Assembly: GCA_002452335.1 (NCBI GenBank)
Contig: DKFJ01000012.1
Location: 140,553-204,552 of the forward strand
Length of the DNA: 64,000 nt
Direction: 5' to 3'
From: Deferribacteraceae bacterium UBA6799
GTDB taxonomy: Bacteria; Chrysiogenota; Deferribacteres; Deferribacterales; Geovibrionaceae
The translations under genes and the position numbers were made by a program. Position 1 is the stretch's first letter, and every line of letters starts with the position of its first letter. The notes under the pieces were generated by a model. It was not told where the DNA came from. It worked only from the letters and a program-made list of their open reading frames with translations, and did no database searches. Below are positions 19,226-26,675 of this stretch, in pieces.

Positions 19226-21165
19226 AAAACGACAGAACATTTTATATCACCACACCCATCTATTATGTGAATGACGTGCCGCACATAGGTCACGCTTACA
19301 CAACAGTGGCATGCGACACAGTCAGCAGATATAAAAGGCTCTGCGGTTACGATGTGTGCTTTCTGACCGGAACAGACGAACACGGACAGAAGATAGAGCA
19401 GGCGGCGCAGAAAAAGGGAATAACCCCGAAACAGCTCGCCGATGAGGTTGTGACACGCTATCAGGGTCTGTGGAAAACGCTGAACATATCAAACGACAGA
19501 TTCATCCGCACCACAGATGAGAAACACAAAGAGGCCGTGCGCAAAATCTTCAACACCATGAAGGAAAAAGGCGACATCTATCTGGGTCATTACGAGGGCT
19601 GGTACTGCACCCCCTGCGAAACATACCTGACCGAGACTCAGCTCCTCGACGGCAACTGCTGTCCTTCATGCGGACGTGAGACAGCCAAGCTGAAGGAACC
19701 CAGCTACTTCTTCAAAATGAGCAAATACGCCGATACGCTGCTGAAGCATATCGAAGACAATAAAGATTTTATCCGCCCCGAATCAAAGAGAAATGAGATC
19801 CTCTCCTTCCTGAGAGAGGGACTGCGTGATCTCTCCGTGTCCCGTGTGACATTTAAATGGGGCATTCCCGTTCCCGGAGACGAAGACCACGTCATCTATG
19901 TGTGGCTGGACGCTCTGACCAACTACATCGCCGCTCTTAACTACGGCACAGAGGGCGAGAACGGCGCCGACATGCAGAGATACTGGCCCGCCGACTATCA
20001 TGTTGTCGGAAAGGATATCCTCAGATTCCATACAGTCTACTGGCCCACAATGCTCCTGAGCGCCGGTGTTCCCCTGCCCAAGAGCGTGTTCGCCCACGGA
20101 TGGTGGACAGTGGAAGGTCAGAAGATGTCAAAATCCATGGGCAACGCCATAGACCCCAACTGGCTGGTGGAAAAATTCGGCGTGGATGCCATCAGATATT
20201 TCCTCCTGCGTGAGGTTCCCTTCGGTCTGGACGGCGACTTCTCTTTCAAAGGGCTGATCCACCGCATCAACGGCGATCTGGCGAACGATCTGGGCAACCT
20301 GCTTAACCGTACCATGGGAATGGTTAACAGATATTTTGACGGCACAGTACCCGCATACACTGTCTCAGGCGAATTTGACACAGCTCTTGAGGGACTGATA
20401 GACAGAGTTTTTGACGAAGTGGACGTCCATCTCACCAACCTCGCCTTCAACAAGGCTCTCTCAAGCCTGTGGGAGCTGGTTAGCGGACTGAACAAATATA
20501 TAGACGATACAGCCCCCTGGGCGCTGGCAAAGGACGAGGCGAACAGAGACAGACTGGGATCAGTTCTCTACAGCGTGCTGGACGGTATACGTCTGGTTTC
20601 TCTGCTGCTCTATCCCTTCATCCCCGATACATCAGAGAGCATCAGAAAACAGCTTAACACTAAGCTGGATATAAACAAAGTGGACGAAAAGAACCTGAAA
20701 GCCGTGCGCAAGCTGGAATCAGGACAAAAACTGGGCGAGGCTGTTCAGCTCTTCCCCAGAATAGACGAAAAAGAGATGCTGGAATCTCTGAAACCCGCCA
20801 AACCCGTTAAAGACGAGAAAAAAGCGGATGAAACTCCCGCTGAGCCCATCGATTTCGCTTACTTCACCAAAATGGTGCTGAAAGCGGCGAAAGTTGTGTC
20901 AGCGGAGAAAGTGGAGAAATCCGACAAACTGCTTAAACTTCAGATAGATCTGGGCGGCGAGACACGTCAGGTGGTATCCGGCATAGCAAAAAGCTACTCT
21001 GCTGAGGACATGGTGGGAAAAACCGTGTGCGTGGTGGCAAACCTGAAACCCGCAAAACTCATGGGCATAGTGTCCGAAGGAATGATACTGGCGGCTACAC
21101 AGGGAGACAAACACATCGTTCTGGAACTTCCGGACAGTGTGGAAGCAGGCACAATAATTAAATAA
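19222..21165 (+). CDS. metG: Methionyl-tRNA synthetase
   Basis: A class I aminoacyl-tRNA synthetase of 647 residues. HIGH is at residues 21-24 and KMSKS in the GQKMSKSMGNAIDP segment. A CxxC zinc knuckle pair is visible (CTPC and CCPSC around 127-148). An extra C-terminal Trbp111/EMAP-like tRNA-binding domain (about residues 540-647, containing AAKVVSAEKVEKSDKLLKL) supports dimeric MetRS. The ATG at 19222 has GGAGGAG just upstream and overlaps the ricT stop (ATGA). A strong terminator follows. Confidence 0.96.
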   Translation: MKNDRTFYITTPIYYVNDVPHIGHAYTTVACDTVSRYKRLCGYDVCFLTGTDEHGQKIEQAAQKKGITPKQLADEVVTRYQGLWKTLNISNDRFIRTTDEKHKEAVRKIFNTMKEKGDIYLGHYEGWYCTPCETYLTETQLLDGNCCPSCGRETAKLKEPSYFFKMSKYADTLLKHIEDNKDFIRPESKRNEILSFLREGLRDLSVSRVTFKWGIPVPGDEDHVIYVWLDALTNYIAALNYGTEGENGADMQRYWPADYHVVGKDILRFHTVYWPTMLLSAGVPLPKSVFAHGWWTVEGQKMSKSMGNAIDPNWLVEKFGVDAIRYFLLREVPFGLDGDFSFKGLIHRINGDLANDLGNLLNRTMGMVNRYFDGTVPAYTVSGEFDTALEGLIDRVFDEVDVHLTNLAFNKALSSLWELVSGLNKYIDDTAPWALAKDEANRDRLGSVLYSVLDGIRLVSLLLYPFIPDTSESIRKQLNTKLDINKVDEKNLKAVRKLESGQKLGEAVQLFPRIDEKEMLESLKPAKPVKDEKKADETPAEPIDFAYFTKMVLKAAKVVSAEKVEKSDKLLKLQIDLGGETRQVVSGIAKSYSAEDMVGKTVCVVANLKPAKLMGIVSEGMILAATQGDKHIVLELPDSVEAGTIIK

Positions 21166-21171
21166 CACCGT

Positions 21172-21202
21172 CGGCGGCTCACAAGGCCGCCGTACTTTTT
21201 TT
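21172..21202 (+). terminator. Rho-independent terminator after metG
   Basis: A perfect stem CGGCGGC/GCCGCCG with loop TCACAAG (21179-21185) is followed by TAC and seven T residues. It sits just after the metG stop and 13 bases before the tatD start, so tatD may depend on read-through or its own promoter. Confidence 0.85.
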
Positions 21203-21214
21203 AAAGGTTCTTCT

Positions 21215-22069
21215 ATGATATCTAAATCCGGAAATCAGGCGCATCAAAACTTTTTAAAAGAGCTTAGAGAACTGGGCGAAAAAAGCGCTTTTTTCACCGA
21301 TTCCCACGCTCATATACACATGTCCCCTCTGCTGGAGGATACTGACGGCGTGATTATGAGGGCGTCTGAAAACTGCGTTAAACGCATAATCACCATAGGC
21401 ACGGACATCAATGATTCTGTTCTGGCCATGCAGACGGCGGAAAAATATGAGAATGTTTTCTTCGCCGCCGGGGTACACCCCCATGAGGCGAAGGGTTTTT
21501 CAGGGAATGTATCTGAGTTCAGTGAACTTATAACCCATCCTAAGTGTCTGGCAATAGGAGAAATAGGTCTGGATTACTACTATGATCTTTCCCCCAGGGA
21601 AATTCAGCAGAATGTCTTCAGAAGTTTTCTGGAGCTCGCCGTTGAATATAAAAAACCGGTGGTAATACACAACAGAGACTCGGCGGATGACTGCGTGGCT
21701 GTTATGGACTCCGTTATCAGAGGCAGAGAGAGAAACGGCATCATTCACTGTTTCAGCGGGGATATAACCCTTCTGCGATGGGCGCTGGACAACGGATTCT
21801 ACATTTCATACGCAGGTCCCGTTACCTATAACAAATCGCAGGAGCTCAGAGACACCCTGCAATACGTTCCCATGGACCGTCTGCTGACAGAGACCGACAG
21901 CCCTTATCTGTCGCCTATGCCATTCAGGGGAAAGACAAATGAGCCGGCGAACACCGTGTATAACGCTCTAGAAATTTCCACAATAAAAGGCGTGAATTTA
22001 TACGAAACTGCGGTACAATTAGAAGAGAACTATATACAACTGTTTAAGAGTGATGTGAATGGCTTATAA
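21215..22069 (+). CDS. tatD: TatD-family metal-dependent DNase
   Basis: A 284-residue TIM-barrel hydrolase. Metal ligands of the family are visible: SHAHIHM near the N-terminus, the GEIGLDYYYD motif, VIHNRDS, IHCFSGD and TETDSPYLSP. TatD proteins act as 3'-5' exonucleases in repair and quality control. It has an N-terminal extension of about 27 residues before SHAHIH compared with the typical family start; no better start codon lies inside. It overlaps the CheY-like gene by 11 bases. Confidence 0.93.
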   Translation: MISKSGNQAHQNFLKELRELGEKSAFFTDSHAHIHMSPLLEDTDGVIMRASENCVKRIITIGTDINDSVLAMQTAEKYENVFFAAGVHPHEAKGFSGNVSEFSELITHPKCLAIGEIGLDYYYDLSPREIQQNVFRSFLELAVEYKKPVVIHNRDSADDCVAVMDSVIRGRERNGIIHCFSGDITLLRWALDNGFYISYAGPVTYNKSQELRDTLQYVPMDRLLTETDSPYLSPMPFRGKTNEPANTVYNALEISTIKGVNLYETAVQLEENYIQLFKSDVNGL

Positions 22070-22427
22070 AATTTTATTAGCAGACGACAGCGAAGACGAA
22101 CTCTTTGCGCTTAAAGAGATACTGGAATCGGAAGGCTACGAGGTGGAAACAGCCGAGAACGGTCTTTTTGCCAGAGATAAGACCGAAGAGACCGAATATG
22201 ATCTCATCGTCACCGATCTGGTGATGCCTGTTTCTGACGGAATACACTTCCTCTATTCGCTGAACGAAGACGGTTCAGAGGTTCCTGTGATAGTTATCAC
22301 CGGACACGATCAGATAGAAAATATGCTCAGCGCTTTTCAGATGGGAGCCATAGACGTACTGTATAAACCTTACAACGTTTCCCAGCTTCTGGAGCTCATC
22401 GAAAAAGTGCTTAACAAAAAAATATGA
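22059..22427 (+). CDS. Single-domain CheY-like response regulator
   Basis: A 122-residue stand-alone receiver domain. The acidic pocket D9-D10, phospho-acceptor D53 in LIVTDLVMP, T81 and K103 (LYKPYN) are all in place, so it should be phosphorylatable. There is no output domain, so it acts through protein contact, as CheY or a phosphorelay intermediate does. It starts inside the end of tatD and is followed 17 bases later by a UspA gene. Confidence 0.92.
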   Translation: MAYKILLADDSEDELFALKEILESEGYEVETAENGLFARDKTEETEYDLIVTDLVMPVSDGIHFLYSLNEDGSEVPVIVITGHDQIENMLSAFQMGAIDVLYKPYNVSQLLELIEKVLNKKI

Positions 22428-22443
22428 TGCCCGGGAGGCTTAT

Positions 22444-22899
22444 ATGTTAATCGATATCAAAAAAATTCTTTATCCCACAGATTTTTCGGACCCTTCCGCA
22501 TATGCGCTGAACTATGCCGCTGAGATGGCGAAGATGTTCGACGCGGAGCTGGAGCTTCTGCACGTTATGCTGGACGAATCCCAGCTGGTATCTTTCTATC
22601 TGCCTCAGATCACCGTTCAGAACCTGTCCAAGGACATGGAGGACGGAGCGAAAAATAAACTCGAGGAATTTATTAAAGAGTCCAAAGTGCTTGAAGGCGT
22701 GAAATACACCTACAAAATGGTGAAGGGCATCGCCGATGAAGAGATAGTGAAACACGCTCAGGAATCAGGCACTGATCTCATAGTGATAGGCACACACGGA
22801 CGCACAGGGTTCGAGCATGTTCTGTTCGGCTCCACAGCGGAGAAAGTTGTGCGCAAGGCGCCTTGCCCCGTTCTGTCTGTCCGCAAAAAAGCCGAGTAA
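22444..22899 (+). CDS. Universal stress protein UspA family
   Basis: A 151-residue Usp domain with the start motif IKKILYPTDFSDPSAYALNYAAEMAK and the C-terminal ATP-binding pattern GTHGRTGFEHVLFGSTAEKVVRKA (G-2x-G-9x-G-S/T). Such proteins bind ATP and appear in stress and growth arrest. The ATG has GGAGG eight bases upstream. Its transcript probably starts further upstream with the receiver gene, and a strong terminator follows. Confidence 0.93.
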   Translation: MLIDIKKILYPTDFSDPSAYALNYAAEMAKMFDAELELLHVMLDESQLVSFYLPQITVQNLSKDMEDGAKNKLEEFIKESKVLEGVKYTYKMVKGIADEEIVKHAQESGTDLIVIGTHGRTGFEHVLFGSTAEKVVRKAPCPVLSVRKKAE

Positions 22900-22921
22900 C
22901 AAAAGACATAACCACATCTCA

Positions 22922-22946
22922 AGCCCCTCTTTCGAGGGGCTTTTTA
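22922..22946 (+). terminator. Rho-independent terminator after uspA
   Basis: A perfect 8-bp stem AGCCCCTC/GAGGGGCT with loop TTTC (22930-22933) runs straight into a T tract ending TTTTTAT. It lies 22 bases after the uspA stop. Confidence 0.9.
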
Positions 22947-22973
22947 TCAACCCCCGAGTAATAACTTATTTTA

Positions 22974-22988
22974 AATAGTATTACTATT
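22974..22988. promoter_or_regulatory. Perfect palindrome, candidate metal-repressor operator
   Basis: AATAGTA-T-TACTATT is a perfect 7-bp inverted repeat. It lies just before a TTGACT -35-like box (22992-22997) and 99 bases before the methyltransferase-ABC operon. Its position fits a repressor site controlling metal uptake. The sequence is not a textbook Fur, NikR or Zur box that I can name, so the regulator is unknown. Confidence 0.4.
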
Positions 22989-23086
22989 GCGTTGACTTAA
23001 CCAACATATGATGTTAACCTGCACCATCCAATCAGTATCATTTCATTTAACCCGTCTATGCGTAACATCTTTTATACGAGGTAGTA

Positions 23087-23851
23087 ATGAACCACCTGAC
23101 AAAAGAGGAACAGCAGAAGTTCTGGAACAGTAAAGCTGCGGTCTTTCCCCGGTTCGAAGAGGGAGAGAACAATTACGAAGCTAAAATGCTTAATAACATC
23201 AGAGATCTGGGAGTAGATTTCAGAGGCAGGAGCATCCTGGATGTCGGATGCGGAAGCGGAATGTACACCATCCGGCTGGCGAAAGAGGCACAGAAGGTGA
23301 CAGCGTCAGATATATCTGAGACCATGCTGGACATACTGATGACAGACGCCTGCTCCATGGGAATATCCAACATCGTTCCTGTGCTGAACGACTGGAAAGA
23401 TTTTCATTCGGACGAACGTTTCGACATAGTCTTCTGCTCTATGACTCCCGCCGCTCACAGCGACAGCGCCAGACAGAAGCTGACCGGATATTCACGGGGT
23501 CAGATAGTCTACATGGGATTCGGCGGGGTGATGGAATCAGACGTCCTGAACGCTCTGTATCCTGTTTTCGGGATATCCCAGAGAGAGTTCTATGACGCCG
23601 CCAGAATGAAGGAGTGGCTCATAAAAAACGGCTACGCCTACCGCTCAAAAACGGTGGACGGCGAATGGCTCACCCTCAGAACGGAAGACGAGCTGGTGCA
23701 CAACAGCCACGCCATGCTCTCCACCTACCGGATTGATCCGGACAGAGAAACCATCAGAAAACATCTGGGCGTCTTCTCGGACGGCAATGGAAAATACACA
23801 GATAAAGTAAAATACAGAATAGAGGTGATCGTATGGGAAAATCAAAACTGA
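23087..23851 (+). CDS. Class I SAM-dependent methyltransferase linked to ABC importer
   Basis: A 254-residue Rossmann-fold methyltransferase. Motif I ILDVGCGSGMYTIRLA lies at about residues 50-65, and the acidic motif II ASDIS follows. The N-terminus (KFWNSKAAVFPRFEEGEN) and the C-terminal part are not specific to a known substrate. It overlaps the substrate-binding protein gene of the importer by 19 bases, so it is part of the same operon. It may modify the imported ligand or a small chelator, but that is inference. CGAGG lies before the ATG. Confidence 0.85.
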   Translation: MNHLTKEEQQKFWNSKAAVFPRFEEGENNYEAKMLNNIRDLGVDFRGRSILDVGCGSGMYTIRLAKEAQKVTASDISETMLDILMTDACSMGISNIVPVLNDWKDFHSDERFDIVFCSMTPAAHSDSARQKLTGYSRGQIVYMGFGGVMESDVLNALYPVFGISQREFYDAARMKEWLIKNGYAYRSKTVDGEWLTLRTEDELVHNSHAMLSTYRIDPDRETIRKHLGVFSDGNGKYTDKVKYRIEVIVWENQN

Positions 23852-24912
23852 TAATTATCTTTGCTCTGCTGCTGACGGCGGTCTGCGCTCAGGCTGCGGT
23901 TGTCACAGACGTTCTGGGCAGAAAAGTTGAGGTTCCGGATAAGATAAACAGGATAGTGGCGCTTGGAAGCAGCATGGCTTTCGTGAGCTACCTGAACTGT
24001 CAGAACATGGTCGTGGGCGTTGAGGATTTTGATAAAAAAGAAAAGTTTGTAAAACCATACATATATCTGAACAGGGAACTGGTGAAAGACCTGCCTGTGG
24101 TCGCCAAGGGCGGTCCCGGCAGGATGGTCATGCCGGAACAGGTTATCCGGGTAAAGCCCGACGTGGTCTTCCTGAACAGTCTGGACAGATCAGAGGCGGA
24201 GATGCTCCAGCGCAAGCTGAATATCCCCGTGGTGGGTCTCAGCTACGGTCTGCCGGCTTTTGATGTGACCACATTCTACGAATCCATCAGGGTGACGGCG
24301 AAAGTGCTGAACAAGGAGAAACGGGCGGCGGAGCTGATCGGCTATATCGATCACCTGATGAAGGACCTGAACAGCGCTCCTGAGAAACAGGTGAAGGCAT
24401 ATATCGGCGGAATATCTTTCAAAGGATTCCACGGTCTGGACAGCACATCAGCGGATTTCATCCCTTTCAGGATGGCGGATATAATCAACGCTGCCGATAC
24501 CACAGGCAAAAAAGGGCAGATATTCGTCAGTAAAGAATTCGTACTGTCGTCCAATCCGGACATTATATTCATAGACGGCAACAGCCTGCCTCTGGTGGCG
24601 GACGACATAGCCTCCAACCCGGAATATTATGCCAGACTGAAGGCGTTCTCCTCAGGCAGGGTATATCTGGTGATGCCCGACACATCATATTTCGTAAACC
24701 CCGAGCTGATGTTCGCTAATGCCTTTCTGATGGCTAAGGCGGCATATCCTCAGAATTATAAAAACATAGACCCGTTGAAAAAAGCGGACGAGATACTCAC
24801 CATGTTCTTCGGAAGACCTCTCTACGCTGAGCTGGAAAAAGATTCTAAGGGATATAAGAAAATAGAAATAAAAGACGGAAAACTGGTGCTGAATAAAGTT
24901 GAAAACAAGTAA
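23833..24912 (+). CDS. Periplasmic substrate-binding protein of a metal-chelate ABC importer
   Basis: A 359-residue secreted protein with signal peptide MGKSKLIIIFALLLTAVCAQA (about 1-21). The mature part is a class III (TroA/BtuF/FhuD) binding protein: VTDVLGRKVEVPDKINRIVALGSSMAFVSYL at the start, a long linking helix, and two lobes. The class captures siderophores, heme, cobalamin or other metal complexes. There is no lipobox cysteine after the signal, so it should be soluble in the periplasm. No TonB-dependent receptor is in the window. Confidence 0.9.
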   Translation: MGKSKLIIIFALLLTAVCAQAAVVTDVLGRKVEVPDKINRIVALGSSMAFVSYLNCQNMVVGVEDFDKKEKFVKPYIYLNRELVKDLPVVAKGGPGRMVMPEQVIRVKPDVVFLNSLDRSEAEMLQRKLNIPVVGLSYGLPAFDVTTFYESIRVTAKVLNKEKRAAELIGYIDHLMKDLNSAPEKQVKAYIGGISFKGFHGLDSTSADFIPFRMADIINAADTTGKKGQIFVSKEFVLSSNPDIIFIDGNSLPLVADDIASNPEYYARLKAFSSGRVYLVMPDTSYFVNPELMFANAFLMAKAAYPQNYKNIDPLKKADEILTMFFGRPLYAELEKDSKGYKKIEIKDGKLVLNKVENK

Positions 24913-25936
24913 AGCACTGATTTTTTTCGGAATCTCAGCATTTTTGCTGTTTCTGCTGATTCTCGCCGGACTAAAGAACGGCGCAGAGCAGAGAAGCTGG
25001 GCTGAGACCGCCTATGCATTCTTCGGAAGCGGAGAGGACGCGGATCTGGAGTATTTCATCAGATATCTGCGTCTGCCCAGAATAGTTGCGGCTTTCTCCG
25101 TGGGAGCCTGTCTTGCGGTCTGCGGAGCCGTTTTGCAGACCGTTCTGAAGAACGCCCTCGCGTCCCCATTCACACTGGGACTGTCGCAGGGAGCGGCTTT
25201 CGGCGTCACATTCGCCATCACACTTATGGGGGCCGGCATGATAGGAAACACAGGTTCCGGCGTTATGATATCCAGTATATCGGCGGCTGTTCTGTGCGCT
25301 TTTATCGGATCGCTAACAGCGGCTGCCGTCATAATGGGATTCTCTTTTGTGCGGGGCATGACGCCCCAGGGGCTGATTCTGGCTGGAGTTGCCGTTTCGG
25401 CTTTTTTCGGCGCGTGTACCATGCTTTTACAGTTTTTCGCTACAGATACCCAGGTGGCGGCGTCCCTCTTCTGGACGTTCGGCGATATAGGCAAGGGCGG
25501 CTGGCGTGAGGCTCTGACGGTTCTGTCCGTCACAGCCCTCGGCACACTGGCTGTTCTGCGCTACAGCTGGGATTATAATGCCATCATATGGGGCGATCTC
25601 TATGCGGCTGGGCTGGGTGTTTCCGTAAAAAAGATAAGGATTTACACCATCATTATCACATCCGTCATGGCAGCTTTCGCCACGGCTTTTTACGGTGTTA
25701 TCGGCTTTGTCGGGTTAATAGCGCCCCATACGGTGCGCCTGATTTTCAGGCACACGGGACACGTCTTTCTGATTACGGCGTCTGCCGTGACCGGCGGAGT
25801 TTTTCTGCTGGGGGCGGATATACTGGCGCAGAAGGCGGCGGCGCCTCTGGTTCTTCCGGTGGGCGTGCTGACATCCTTTGCGGGTGTTCCGCTGTTTCTC
25901 TACCTTTTGATACGGAGGTCAGTGAAAAATGATTGA
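24899..25936 (+). CDS. FecCD/BtuC-family ABC permease
   Basis: A 345-residue membrane protein with about ten helices, of the FecCD permease family that imports siderophores, heme or vitamin B12. The family motif RLPRIVAAFSVGACLAVCGAVLQTVLKNALASP is at about residues 56-88, and GVIGFVGLIAPHTVRLIFRH holds the G-loop contact to the ATPase. The start is a TTG overlapping the previous stop by 14 bases. It is part of the methyltransferase operon. Confidence 0.93.
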   Translation: MKTSKALIFFGISAFLLFLLILAGLKNGAEQRSWAETAYAFFGSGEDADLEYFIRYLRLPRIVAAFSVGACLAVCGAVLQTVLKNALASPFTLGLSQGAAFGVTFAITLMGAGMIGNTGSGVMISSISAAVLCAFIGSLTAAAVIMGFSFVRGMTPQGLILAGVAVSAFFGACTMLLQFFATDTQVAASLFWTFGDIGKGGWREALTVLSVTALGTLAVLRYSWDYNAIIWGDLYAAGLGVSVKKIRIYTIIITSVMAAFATAFYGVIGFVGLIAPHTVRLIFRHTGHVFLITASAVTGGVFLLGADILAQKAAAPLVLPVGVLTSFAGVPLFLYLLIRRSVKND

Positions 25937-26675
25937 AGCGTCTGAAATATCCTACAGCGTCAGAAATAAAAATATACTGAGCGGAGTGTCGTTCAGGGCG
26001 GAATCAGGCAGAATATGCGCTGTGATAGGTCCGAACGGAGCCGGTAAATCAACCCTGCTGAAAATATTGTCAGGCGTCCTGAGACAGAGGAGCGGACAGG
26101 TGAACGTATCAGGGCAGGATATCAGATCCATGAGCAATTCCGGCCGGGCGAAAAAGATAGCCTATCTCCCGCAGACATCGAACGCAGTGCCCTGCTCCGT
26201 GCGTGACGCAGTGCTTCTGGGGCGCAAGCCTCACATGAGCTTCTATCCGTCCCGAAGCGATCAGTATATCACAGACAGCATAATGGAAAAATTCCGTCTG
26301 TCCGAAATGAGAGACGAATGCGTCACAAAGATATCCGGAGGCGAACTGCAAAAGACGCACATCGCCAGAGCCGTGGCGCAGGGATCGCCTGTTCTTCTGA
26401 TGGATGAGCCTGTGAATCATCTGGATATAAAGAACCGTATGGAGATAATGGAGCTGACAGCTCAGATCACATACGAGAATAAGCTGACCACCATTGTTGT
26501 CCTGCACGACCTGAATCTGGCGGTTAGATACGCTGACGATATTCTGGTGATGAAAGAAGGCAGGCTGAGGGCATTCACACAGACAGACGGTCTTAGCGAG
26601 CCTCTGCTGTCTGAGGTATACGACATGCCTGTCAAAATCGGCTCGATGAACGGAACACCCTGTCTGATGTATTAA
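25929..26675 (+). CDS. ABC importer ATPase, FepC/BtuD type
   Basis: A 248-residue ATPase. Walker A GPNGAGKST lies at residues 34-42, Q-loop PQT at 81-83, signature ISGGE at 135-139 and Walker B LLMDE at 156-160, with the VVLHDLNLAVRYAD switch histidine near 194. It overlaps the permease by 8 bases. Its TAA is paired with the TAA of the convergent rel gene in a TTAA, so no terminator separates them. Confidence 0.95.
   Translation: MIEASEISYSVRNKNILSGVSFRAESGRICAVIGPNGAGKSTLLKILSGVLRQRSGQVNVSGQDIRSMSNSGRAKKIAYLPQTSNAVPCSVRDAVLLGRKPHMSFYPSRSDQYITDSIMEKFRLSEMRDECVTKISGGELQKTHIARAVAQGSPVLLMDEPVNHLDIKNRMEIMELTAQITYENKLTTIVVLHDLNLAVRYADDILVMKEGRLRAFTQTDGLSEPLLSEVYDMPVKIGSMNGTPCLMY

Noticed and set aside
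22900..23086. A cobalamin or other riboswitch before the methyltransferase operon
   Set aside because: The gap contains a terminator, a palindrome and promoter-like boxes but no recognisable B12-box or other conserved aptamer sequence in the roughly 80 bases left for a leader.
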